Below are positions 1-9,902 of a stretch of 64,000 nucleotides of DNA, in pieces. The notes under the pieces were generated by a model. It was not told the DNA's origin, did not search any database, and saw nothing but the letters and a program-made list of their open reading frames with translations. The position numbers were made by a program, and so were the translations under genes. How positions within the stretch are numbered: position 1 is the stretch's first letter; each line of letters begins with the position of its first letter. The stretch comes from Hysterangium stoloniferum (lineage: Eukaryota > Basidiomycota > Agaricomycetes > Hysterangiales > Hysterangiaceae), in contig WHVD01000197.1 of the NCBI GenBank assembly GCA_015178975.1, forward strand, positions 78,875 through 142,874, read 5' to 3'.

Positions 1-2
1 AA

Positions 3-1097
3 GTAGTTTCTATGGACCTGATCACTGGACTACCCGACTCGGGAAAGGATTTGTATTCAGCAGTTTTCATCGCCGTTGATAAATTAACGCGTTTCGCTAT
101 TACAATACCTACTTTCTCGATCCTTACGGCTGAAGGATTTGCATGAATGTTTGTCAAACAGGTGGCCAGCCCCTTCGGACTGCCCTCTCGAATAATCTGC
201 GATCGGGACAAGAGATGGACCTGCAGGTTCTGGCAGGAAGTCTGTAAGATTTATGGTACCACCCTTGCAGTATCTTCTGCCCATCATCCCCAGACGGATG
301 GACAGACGGAGAATATGAATGTGACCATAGAACAAATGCTTCGAGCTTATTGTGCTTCTGCTAAGGAGAGCTGGTCCCAATGGATTGAGGTGGTAGTCCA
401 CATGTACAACTCAACCGTTCACAGTTCCACGAACTACACTCCGGCCTTCTTATTAATGGGATACCTTCCGAGAGGGATGTCTCGAGTTCTAGGAGGTGAC
501 GAACCCCTAGTTCCTAGAGAACTATCAGACAGCCCTATGGCTGACCAATGGATTCTCGAACTAGAAAATCATCGGCAGATGGCGTGGGATTCAATTGCTC
601 GAGCCCAAGAGATTCAAGTACGAGCGTATAACAAGAAGCAAAGACCTGTAGAAGATATCTCCGAGGGAGACTTTGTATTGGTGAACCCCCACTCCCTCGA
701 ACTGGTGGAAGTCAAGGGAACAGGGAAGAAACTAATACAAAGATGGATTGGACCGTTTGAGGTCCTTGAGAAATTGAACCCTCAAGTATTTAGGCTTAAG
801 ATTCCCCCAGAGTATCTGATGCATCCAGTCATTAATCGGGACCATCTACGGAAATATCAACCCTCTCCTCCCAACCTCAGTCCAAGACCCCAACTTGAGA
901 ACCTAAGAGAGTTGAAATCAGATCATGAAGAATATGAAGTCGAAGCTATTGTTGGACATAGAAAACAGCGAAATCGTCTGCTATTTAGGGTGCGCTGGAA
1001 AGGTTATGGACCCGAAAAGGATTCGTGGTTAAACAGTACTAACCTCAGAAATACTTCGGCACTTCTGAGGGCATACAAGGCACTGTTCAAAATCTAA
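3..1097 (+). pseudogene. A1 pol C-terminus: integrase core, GPY/F, chromodomain
   Basis: The reading frame enters from the left edge inside the integrase catalytic core. Visible residues are the first catalytic Asp (SMDLITGLP), the second (CDRDKRW) and Glu (DGQTENMN), giving the D,D,E triad of retroviral-type integrases. Next comes a GPY/F-like stretch (QRWIGPFEVLEKLNPQVFRL) and a C-terminal chromodomain (EYEVEAIVGHRKQ, LFRVRWKGYGPEKDSWL) that in chromoviruses guides integration to marked chromatin. A TGA at 144-146 replaces the CGA arginine codon of sister copy A2 and breaks the frame. Otherwise the frame is open to the TAA at 1095-1097. Confidence 0.9.
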
Positions 1098-1457
1098 CGG
1101 TATATATGCGCTCAAGGAATCATCTATTCTATCATTTATTCCATTTCTTTCGTAACTTCCTTTCAGAAACATCTCAGTCATTCAGTGAGCCATCTCATTG
1201 GCTTTTATTCTCTTTCATTTTTCTATCCCTCCGGTCAATTGGGACAACCACTAATTGGCGGTGGACACATTTACCCAAAACCTAGCCACAATTAATGAAT
1301 TTCATTTAATGACCAACTGAGCGGAGTTTCAATTCAATATATATATAAAAAAAGTACACGTAAATTTGCATAAATTTTCTTTATCTTTCATACCACGTCC
1401 TTCACCTATCTACAGCCCTTCCCTCTACCTTCAACTTCACCACTTTATCGTGCTACA
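1098..1457 (+). other. Spacer between pol and ORF3 of A1
   Basis: About 360 bp of AT-rich sequence with no convincing coding potential. It includes a run of alternating TA (near 1340) followed by an A-run, and a CT-rich stretch just before the ORF3 start. The same spacer, similarly sized, occurs in A2 (61275-61623). It may hold a promoter or splice signal for ORF3, but nothing specific can be shown. Confidence 0.6.
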
Positions 1458-3578
1458 ATGCTCCCATTCCAACAAAACAAGCAAGTCCTCCCTAAGTTCA
1501 AAAAGGTCCCGCAGGCCCCGACAGCCAGTACATCCACAACTGGTGGGAGATTCATCATCCGCATGCCTCCTACAGACAATGTCGAGAACAATTGGAGTAC
1601 CCAAGAATCAACCCCCCTGTCGACTTTCTCCTTTGGTGCTGAGCCGGGGGGGAATACTGGTACGGATTGGAGTAAGCCGTTAGGGCCCTCCTTCAGACTA
1701 TCATCAGAGGAAGTCGCTGCTACTATGTGGAGGCAGGAAACATTTATGGAAGAACACAACGCAAGGAGGCTCACCCGCAGAAGAGAAAGGCGCACTGAGT
1801 ATAGAAGTCAACAGGAGGCGAGGGGAGCAAGAGAAGGAGTCCCCTCCAAGTGACAGCGGCGTGAGGACAGAGCACGATTCGGAAGCAGAGCTTCCACGCC
1901 GATCCTTCCCCCCCTGGGAGAGAAATGGGCCGACTTTGCGGAGACCGATGATAGTGAGAGTGGGACACCTTGCATTAGGATGACGGGAACCAAGAGCTGG
2001 AAGGAAAAGGAGGGTACTATCTTTTGTGACTGGGAACTACTTCGACGTATTAAGTTGCAACGAATAATTCTTACCCGGGGGGACGGTCAAGCATTGCCCC
2101 AGCGAGAAAAGGGATATCGTAGGGGACCAATCGATTTTTCCTCGGATGAGGATAAGGAGGAAGACGAGAATAGGAATGGTGCGTACAGCATCCGATATCT
2201 AGGAGAGGATTGCCACGAAGGGTTCCTCCTCCCATCAAAAGTTCGCTTCGTAAGCAGTGACCCCAACCAAAGACAAACACGGAAACCGTCATCCAAAGTA
2301 TGGAGGGGTCATCGCCCTAGTCAACCGTCACAGGAACGTGAACCTTCCACGATTCCAGTCCCACGCCTTTCACCAGTGTCAAGGCCCCCTCCCATCCTTT
2401 ACCCAGCACACACTCCCTTAGCCCCAATTCTAACGCCTCATCTACCTCCCTCCCCAAAAGCTGTACCGGTCCCTACCCCACTTAGGATGTCAAGGCCCCC
2501 TCCCATCCTCCACCCAGCACACACTCCCTCAGCCCAATGCGAACCTTCCCCAATTCCAGTCCCACACTTTTCGCCAATGTCGAGGCCCCCTCCCATCCTC
2601 CTCCTGGCACACACTCCCTCAGCTCCGATTCTGACGCCTCGTCTCTCTCCCTCTCCGAAAGCTGTACCGGTCCCAACCCCACTTCCACCGTCACTGGGTA
2701 TCCCTCCCGACTCTCTGTATTCATATTGCCTGTCCTTAGGTAGCCCTATCCACGACCTTCCACAAGAGGGAATGGACGTCGATTTGGACCCTTTTACACT
2801 GGACGTCATCATTCCCATGACAAGTGGAAAGGCGAAGGAGATGCAGAAGGCCACCACTCCTCTCCGAGAGCGATCTCCTATTCCCGTCCCTGACAGCCCG
2901 CTTCCCCCCACTAAGCTCATCTCCACCACTTTCTGGATGCGAGTAGCTGTCAACTACCCTTCCGAACAGTTTTCTGTCAGAAGGGTACTATCACAGCTAG
3001 TGCCGGTACTTCAGCAACTGGTCCTTCAAGGGAGCCTTAAGGGTTGTCGTGGTCTTGCTCCATTGTTGGAGATAATGGAGGATTTCTATCTCTCCTTTGA
3101 GGATCCCACAGAGGGGAAGAACTTTGCGCAAGCAGCTCAGGAGATTAAACTCTCTATGTTCCGGCACATCATAGTGGAACCCCACCGTCTGCCCCCAGAC
3201 TCAGCGAGTGTCCTCTCTATTACTGGCTTCGTAGATTTACTCGAGGCCCTCGTCCTGACACCTCCCACAGAGACCACTATGCAGCCACATGTTCCTGCCC
3301 CACTACCCACGTCTTCATTTCCCCTCCCCAATGCTCCTCTTCTCAAGCGGATTTCCACTCCGCTGGTTAGTGTCCATACAGTCATTCATTGCAGAGAGAA
3401 AGCCTACAGACGATGGGCCGACTCCTTGTACAGGAATTCTAGTGATTTGGCTCAGGCGAGAATAGCTGAATCCTTCAGAGTAAAAAGGGAACGATGGGGA
3501 AACATCATTTTGGACCTTGGGGGATCCTCACAGGAAGCTTGGGGCGGCATCCCAGATGCTCTTCGACACCTTGTATAG
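1458..3578 (+). pseudogene. A1 ORF3: extra proline-rich protein gene after pol
   Basis: One frame runs from ATG 1458 to TAG 3578 (about 706 codons), interrupted only by TGA at 1851-1853, where A2 has CGG. I do not recognise the family. The N-terminal part holds a charged, Arg-rich segment (NARRLTRRRERR) and a conserved block (GTKSWKEKEGTIF, RRIKLQRIILT). The middle is proline-rich with imperfect ~35-residue repeats built on RPPPIL and AHTPSA (about 2340-2700). The C-terminal ~190 residues are the best conserved part across copies: FYLSFEDP, EIKLSMF, GFVDLLEAL, KAYRRWADSL, GGSSQEAWGGIP and LRHLV. No signal peptide or membrane segment is visible, so an envelope role is not supported. It lies between pol and the 3' LTR, the slot env would occupy, and is therefore part of the element. 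Confidence 0.8.
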
Positions 3579-3590
3579 CACATTCCTTCG

Positions 3591-3603
3591 AACTGGGGGG
3601 CAC
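3591..3603 (+). other. Polypurine tract before the A1 3' LTR
   Basis: AACTGGGGGGCAC abuts the LTR start TGTGAAGGG. In LTR retrotransposons the purine tract next to the 3' LTR primes plus-strand DNA synthesis. The same G-run plus CAC precedes the 3' LTRs of A2, B1 (CTGGAGGGCAC) and B2, which fixes ORF3 as internal to the elements. Confidence 0.75.
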
Positions 3604-4244
3604 TGTGAAGGGTATGCATATATGCATGATTGGACAGTGGAATAATATGCATATTATAGTACTTTATTATCTACTTTCTATTCCTTTTCTTTAATTCTCT
3701 ATATCTTTCGAGCATACCCGTATTTCTTAGTTCAAAGTCTTGTGTATACCTATGGGCACTCTCGGCACCAAAAGACAGACACTTTTTACCCAGCAGACAC
3801 CACCTCGTAACGACCCCGACGTCGAATAGCGAGAGGTGTCAAGGGTGACGTCTCAGCTACTTATAAAGGTAGCAACTTCTTGCGTAATAGTAATCTTTGG
3901 ACTCGAACCGCGAAGGTTGAGTCTCACTCTCAAGTCTTTGTGCTCATCGACACTCTAGTCGATTCGCGCTGCTATATCTCTATCTCTGATATTCAGTCTT
4001 TTGCTGACTATCTTTCTTACGTCTAGTTACAAATTGTACCGTAAAGGTCAACTCTTCTTTTCTCCGGTCCTTATCGTCATGAGCAACTGTACAGTTGCTC
4101 TTGTGACGTGTAGTGTGTCTCTTTACTAGTACTATCAGTCTAGTAATCTACAGTATTGTACAGGATGGTCAATACTTAATAATAGTAGTTGAATAAATAC
4201 TATTCTTTGTACATCGAGTGGTCAGAATCTATCGACTCTTCACA
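3604..4244 (+). mobile_element. Family A LTR (3' LTR of A1)
   Basis: Begins TGTGAAGGGT and ends ACTCTTCACA, so it has the TG...CA ends and short terminal inverted repeats of an LTR; length 641 bp. Other copies are at 12595-13237 and 58583-59225. Visible parts are the palindrome ATGCATATATGCAT near the 5' end, a TTATAAAG box at 3861-3868 that could be the promoter, a block related to AGACACTTTTTACCC shared with the other LTR families, the perfect palindrome GAGCAACTGTACAGTTGCTC at 4081-4100, and several bulged hairpins. Confidence 0.9.
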
Positions 4245-4333
4245 AGAACCAAATACTGAGATTTTCAACAACCCTAAGTAGTTCAAAACCTCATCAAAGA
4301 CCTGCTAGTCTGGAACCACCCCGTAATGTCACC

Positions 4334-6575
4334 ATGAGAAAGTCTTTGTTGACTTTTCAAAGACCAGTTCCTCCTGGGAATTCCCCCAGAGCAGCAGCTG
4401 GACCATCAATGGATACTCCCCCTGATCCACATGAAGAACATCCATCAACCAGGCAGTTGAGCACCCCTGGAGCTAATGTCAAGCCTACCTGTGCACCTGA
4501 GCCCATTCTCTTGTTTCCCCCAAGGCAGGTCATCCTCAAGCAGTTCTTTGGGGGTCCTATGGTTTATGCTGAGCCTATCGATGTGAAGTGGGTCATGTAC
4601 TACACTGATTGAATCTCCGCTGATCAGATTACTCTTTCATGGAGGAGTACAATACAGATTACCCTTCTTTACTGGTAACTGTAGCAGTCTGGTTAGGTCG
4701 TTATCAGGCCATCTTATTGGCGAAGGACTTATTCACATGACCAGGAACCCTTGAGGATCTGACCCGCTCGATTCCTGAATGGTTGAGTGAGGTTATATCT
4801 GTTATGGAAGGGGGAAGGACGATTTTCAAGCAGGAAGTGTTCTCTTTATTCCTCAAAGCACTCCGTGCACATGATGATGTGTTGCAAATCCTTCACATCC
4901 TACTTGGTGGGGATCACATCGTGCCCAAGGTTGACTACCAGTATATTGTTAAAGGCATAGAAAAGAATTGACCCAGGCTGGGTCAATTCTTTTCTATACC
5001 TTTAATAGGTTATGGGCCCCAATCAGCTTTATCTGCTGCATAGGGTATAGACTAGATATTGATTTCAGGGGAAGTGTTAGAAATGGGAAAATACAATATC
5101 TATATGTGACAGACTGTTATAAGACCCAGGCTTGCCATCAGTTATATAAACTGTTATAAGAGCACAAGTTGGCAACATAAGTCCTTATATATATGTATAT
5201 ATAATCCATCATATAATACTAGACCATATGTCCAGTAGCTCAGTGGTTAAGAGCTGTTAGAAATGGGAAAATACAATATCTATATGTGACAGACTGTTAT
5301 AAGACCCAGGTTTGCCATCAGTTATATAAACTGTTATAAGAGCACAAGTTGGCAACATAAGTCCTTATATATATGTATATATAATCCATCATATAATACT
5401 AGACTATAGGTCCAGTAGCTCAGTGGTTAAGAGCACCTGCATATAAAGCCAGGAGGTCCTTGGTTCAATCCCAGGCTGGGTCAATTCTTTTCTATGCCTT
5501 TAACAGGTTATGGGCCCCGTTCAGCTTCATCTGCTGCGTAGGGTATAGACTAGATATTGATTTCAGGGGAAGTGTTAGAAATGGGAAAATACAATATCTA
5601 TATGTGACAGACTGTTATAAGACCCAGGTTTGCCATCAGTTATATAAACTGTTATAAGAGCACAAGTTGGCAACATAAGTCCTTATATATATGTATATAT
5701 AATCCATCATATAATACTAGACTATAGGTCCAGTAGCTCAGTGGTTAAGAGCACCTGCATATAAAGCCAGGAGGTCCTTGGTTCAATCCCAGGCTGGGTC
5801 AATTCTTTTCTATGCCTTTAACAAGAGCACCTGCATATAAAGCCAGGAGGTCCTTGGTTCAATCCCAGGCTGGGTCAATTCTTTTCTATGCCTTTAACAG
5901 ACAACCCATTGACGATATCATGAGCTTGCAGACTTATGCTAACAATCTACAAGAGGCTTTGATTAATGCTTGGGTCCAAACACATCGAGAGCATTATCAG
6001 TTTCAGAAGCCCAGAGTCATGATCGCCAAACAGGAAGAATCAGATCCCTGGCAGGAGGAGGAGCACTCCAGAGGAATTGACCCCACTAATCGAGGCCATG
6101 TCTTTCTCAGCAAAGCCGAGGATAAAACCGTCCTAGGAGATCCAACATGAAACAGGGTAAGAAACACAGCAAGTTCTTTTTTGAACGAAGTGACAAGAAA
6201 AGCATCGCTAAACCCCCAAAGGAGTGCTGGATTTGCGGGAGCTTAGAGCATTTTAAGATTGACTGCCCTCATGCTGGTAGGATGTTGCACTATGTCTCTA
6301 TTAACAAATGCTCCACACAGAACCCGACTGAGGAGGTGGAGGATCAGAGGGTTTACGAAACGGTTTATGGATTAAGCATACAGGGACAAGTACATAACGT
6401 TGATGAGGAATCAATTTTCATTTCTGTCTACCTTCCTCAATCAGAGGATGACATTGTTTTAGTTCATCCCCAAATGAGAACAAAGCATCGCAAGTCTATG
6501 TTTCTATATCAGACTGTGATTTCCTTGAGAAAGGAGACTGGCTGGATGCTCATTGTCAGAACTGGAAAGGTCTGA
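4334..6575 (+). pseudogene. B1 gag remains with CCHC zinc knuckle
   Basis: Broken coding sequence for a gag-like capsid/nucleocapsid protein. The start is ATG 4334, giving a proline-rich N-terminus that ends in a stop at about 4612. After the repeat array the frame resumes (PIDDIMSLQTYANNLQEALINAW, 5905-6150), which looks like the capsid C-terminal region of fungal gypsy gags. An overlapping frame (6147-6575) holds CWICGSLEHFKIDC, a perfect C-X2-C-X4-H-X4-C zinc knuckle for RNA binding. The two later frames overlap at ATGA (6147-6150); decay is the simplest explanation. Not functional as it stands. Confidence 0.75.
4948..5898 (+). mobile_element. tRNA-like tandem array with perfect 27-bp terminal inverted repeats
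   Basis: The insertion splits B1 gag. Its left end (4948-4974) is the exact reverse complement of its right end (5872-5898). Inside are partial copies of a unit holding a tRNA-like module (best at 5409-5483 and 5727-5801; truncated at 5229-5254 and 5824-5877). The module has an A-box-like TAGCTCAGTGG, a B-box-like GGTTCAATCC, a D-stem GCTC/GAGC and a 7-bp acceptor-like pairing. It is followed by CAATTCTTTTCTATGCC tails and an AT-rich segment with TATATATGTATATATA. This fits a tRNA-derived SINE array rather than genuine tRNA genes, because the anticodon stem is irregular. The inverted ends are unusual for a SINE. Confidence 0.7.
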
Positions 6576-6706
6576 CTGAGACAGGAGCCTTATTGCGATC
6601 TAAACCTCCTACCATTATGGAAATCGTCGACGAGGAAGTATTTGCAAACTGATCTAAAGAAATAAGTCAGACCTACATTATAGAAGACCCCTCTTAGTTA
6701 GAGGGA

Positions 6707-7372
6707 TTGGAGGAGGAGAACTTCCCCTTCAACCCAGGGCAGTTACCCAACCTAATTCCTTGTGAGGAGTTGGATTCTGAAGCGGACAACTTTGTTCCAA
6801 TCATACCTAATGATAGACATGTCAGGAGGGATGTCAAACTAGCCGCAAGAAAGGAAAGCAAAAGACCCAGGGTCCAATACCCTCGATCCAGTCAGCTTAT
6901 GAAAGAGGATTCGACCATCATCTACTGCAGAAGGGATCCCCCAGGTGAATACTCCAGTATTGGGATTTCAGCATTACATATCTATGGACATGTAGGGGAC
7001 TCAGAGGCCTCTAATCCTATTAAAATCAGGCTGGACACTGGAGCCAATCTTTCCTTAATTTTGGAGGATTTCTATAAGGAACTAGTGGACCGCCCCAAGC
7101 TCAAGCAAGGACTCAAATTATGCCTCGTACAGCTTATCGGTAATGCTAAGGTCTTAGGATACATCAATATCCCCATTTACCCTGAAGACGACACTGGTAT
7201 GCTCTTTAAATTTACCACCGAAACGTACGTTGTCCGAGGCATGACTGTCCCAATTCTTCTTGGAGAGGACTTTCACGTGAACTATGAAATCAGAACACTA
7301 CGAGACCAGCCGTTGGGCTCTAGATTAATTCTGCCAGGGAGGGTGGGGTCTATCCCAGCCAGTTCCTGTTAG
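6707..7372 (+). pseudogene. B1 retroviral-type aspartic protease region
   Basis: An open frame of about 220 codons carrying IRLDTGANLSLI, the D-T-G-A active site of retropepsins, followed by a hydrophobic strand region and ILLGEDFHVNYEIR, which resembles the distal protease motif of fungal gypsy elements. It sits between the zinc knuckle and RT as expected in the gag-PR-RT order. The frame opens without a clear ATG and ends at a stop at 7372, so it is a fragment of a longer polyprotein. Confidence 0.8.
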
Positions 7373-7640
7373 AGTATGATATTACAGCTCTCACATAGTA
7401 TATGATGTTCCCTATATTTTTCTGATATTTGTAGTATTTTTCCCAGCACTGTAGGTGCAGTATTGAGTGAGTTACCTAGTAAGGTAACTGATGTATAGGT
7501 GCTTAGGTAAGCACCCTGTAGCATACTCCGCTGTGGGTGTGGGAAAGTCTCCTTAGCGTTTACTTTCCTCACACTCACAGGTATGTAGTTATTTCACAGT
7601 TGAATACATTTAGTGTTTACTTTCCTCACACTCACAGGGT
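7373..7640. repeat. Hairpin-rich non-coding insertion between protease and RT
   Basis: About 270 bp without coding potential inside the pol order. It contains two perfect hairpins, GTTACC/GGTAAC at 7471-7488 and GGTGCTTA/TAAGCACC at 7498-7515. It also has a ~24-bp direct repeat (GTTTACTTTCCTCACACTCA) at about 7558 and 7614. The origin is unknown; it may be a small non-autonomous element. Target duplications were not identified. Confidence 0.5.
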
Positions 7641-8791
7641 GTTTGTTAAGAGTTATTCAACTGTTTCAACAGTTCCTCCAAGGAGCCGCAGCCTTTAGCC
7701 TTCTCAATTAGCAAGATCCCCCTTAAAGAACTAGCCAATGACTCACCTGAATTGACTTCCAAACCAGACAAAGAGGTGCATACTGAAAGAGTCGCATGGG
7801 CCCTACAGGATTGTACTATAGAGCCGGAATCAGCTCGACTAGTACCAATTTTTATCGGAGATCTTATTGGTGACCAATGGATAGTCAAGGGAGTCATCCT
7901 GCAGAATGACGATGGAAGTATACTAGCTGCTCCCACCACTGCTATCTCTAGGGAATGCACTGCGATACCTCTCACTAACCCCTCTCTGACACCAAGAATC
8001 ATTAGACAAGGGGAAACTGTTGGATTAATTCACAACACGAATGAATGGGACCAGATGCCTAGATCTTCAACTGAGAAGGCATCAATGCAGTCAACGGCAA
8101 CCAAGATCGCTCACCTCATAGAGAGTCTATCAAAAATAGAAGAGGAGCATGTCCTTAATCCTTGACCTTCCAGACAGCCCCCAGAATGGGAACTTGCAGA
8201 TGATTTCGACCCAGCAGGCCCTAAAATGTCAGAAGTCGCCACCACGGAAACATTTCGGGCAGAGGATCTACATAAGTTGGTTAACTTAGGACCTGACATT
8301 CCTGCTGACGTCTCCTCCCACCTGGAGTCGGTATTGACTAAGAATGTCCAAGCCTTTGGAGTAGATGGGCATTTAGGACAAGTAGACGTCAACGTCAAAG
8401 TCCTGTTGAAAGAAGGCGTCCAACCTATTTCGATGTCAATGTTTCCAACTTCCCCAGCCAATAGGAAGGTCATTGATGAACAAATGGATACTTGGTTTCA
8501 ACAGGGAGTAATCAAACCATCCAAAAGTGCTTGGGGGGTGCCAGCCTTTGTCATCTATTGCAATGGGAAACCGAGAGTGGTGATTGACTATAGGAAGTTG
8601 AACAGCCTAACAGTTCCCGACAAATTCCCGTTGCCGTGCCAGTCTGAAATCGTGCAAGCGCTTTCAGGATCCAACATCCTATCTTCCTTTGACATACTAG
8701 CTGGCTTTACCCAACTTGAAATGTTAGAAGAAGATAAACCAAAGACCGCTTTCAGATCCCATCGAGGACTGTGGCAATTCAGGAGTATGAG

Positions 8792-9199
8792 TGTGAGGAG
8801 TATACTTTTACCACAGTTTCATTATAGTAAAACACTCCTTTTATTTTATTTATATTTTACACATTTTATTCATATTTTTCTATTCTTTATATTCTTCAAA
8901 TATTGCACCATTTCATTAGTTCAAAGCTTTGTGTATACTTGTTGGTGCACTTGGCACTAAATGAAACTCAGACACACTTTTACCCAAGCACCACCACTTG
9001 TAAGATATAAACTAGGTCTACAGCAAGCAGTGATCAGGGTAACGTGTCAGGTACCACATATGTAGGTAGCATTATCTGAGCTATCTAACACTTCAGGCCT
9101 CGAACTATAGCAGTCGAGGCCTCCACTCAAATCATCCATCTTCCCATTCCACTCATTTCTTCGTATATAGAACGGTCAAAACTTATACCACTCTTCACA
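8792..9199 (+). mobile_element. Short-family LTR insertion in the B1 RT domain
   Basis: Begins TGTGAGGAGTAT and ends ACTCTTCACA, 408 bp. AGGAG occurs at 8781-8785 and directly after the end at 9200-9204, consistent with a 5-bp target duplication, with six extra bases (TATGAG) at the left joint. Removing the insertion joins the RT pieces ending WQF and starting MPFGLHN. No internal coding region is present, so it is a solo LTR or a short non-autonomous element. Confidence 0.85.
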
Positions 9200-9498
9200 A
9201 GGAGAATGCCCTTTGGACTTCATAATGGACCCTCTATATTCCAGAGAGTTATGCAAACTGTACTTGCACCTTACTTATGGATATTCGGTCTAGTCTATAT
9301 TGATGACATCGTGATCTTTTCTAAGACATGGGATGATCATTTAGAGCATCTAGACCAGGTTTTACAAGCCATAATTGCAGTGGGAATCACTCTCTCGCCC
9401 AAAAAATGCTACATGGGGTATAACTCGATTCTATTACTAGGACATAAGGTGTCTAGACTCAGTTTTTCGACCCATCAAGAGAAGGTGCTGCCATACTG

Positions 9499-9902
9499 TG
9501 TGAGGAGTATGCTTTTACCACAGTTTCATTGTGGTAAAACACTCCTTTTATTTTATTTATATTTTACACATTCTATTCATATTTATTTATCTTTTATATT
9601 CTTTGAATATTCCATCATTTCATTAGTTCGAAGCATTGTGTATACTTGTGGGTGCACTTGGCACCAATTAGAACTCAGACACACTTTTACCCAAGCACCA
9701 CCACTCGTAAGATACAAACTAGGTCTACTACGAGTGGTGATCAGGGTAACATGTCAGCTACCACTTAGGTAGCATTATCTGAACTACTGAATACTTCTGG
9801 CCTCGAACTGTAATAGTCGAGGCCTCCACTCGAATCATCCATCTTCCCATTCCACTCAATTCTTCGTATATAGAACGGTCAGAACTTCTACCACTCTTCA
9901 CA
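9499..9902 (+). mobile_element. Short-family LTR insertion in the B1 RT/RNase H linker
   Basis: Same family as the copy at 8792-9199: TGTGAGGAGTATGC to CTCTTCACA, 404 bp. It is flanked by the exact 5-bp duplication TACTG (9494-9498 and 9903-9907). It separates the RT thumb from the stretch that leads into LQHFLGMVLYFSAY. Confidence 0.9.

Larger units (their letters stand above)
1..4244 (+). mobile_element. Ty3/gypsy chromovirus element A1, 3' part
   Basis: This is the right-hand end of a retrotransposon that enters from the left edge. The order is integrase core, GPY/F module and chromodomain (to 1097), a ~360 bp AT-rich spacer, ORF3 (1458-3578), a purine-rich tract (3591-3603) and the 3' LTR (3604-4244). 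It is about 95 percent identical by eye at protein level to element A2 at 58583-64000 on the other strand. It carries at least two premature TGA codons (144 in pol, 1851 in ORF3), so this copy is probably dead. Confidence 0.9.

Noticed and set aside
2438..2953. Minus-strand Gly-rich open frame opposite A1 ORF3
   Set aside because: It mirrors the Pro-rich repeats of the plus strand, is not conserved in other copies, and has no recognisable domain.
1458..3578. ORF3 as a retroviral-type envelope protein
   Set aside because: The position fits, but no signal peptide, transmembrane segment or cleavage-site-like motif is visible, and most of the protein is Pro-rich or charged.
5409..5483. Functional tRNA gene
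   Set aside because: The A- and B-box-like words and acceptor-like pairing are present, but the anticodon stem does not pair regularly and the module is tandemly repeated and truncated, so it fits a SINE better.
5070..5880. Repeats of ~180 and ~317 bp resembling a CRISPR or satellite array
   Set aside because: The units are long, contain a tRNA-like module and AT-rich stretches, lack short uniform repeats with unique spacers, and the genome is eukaryotic.
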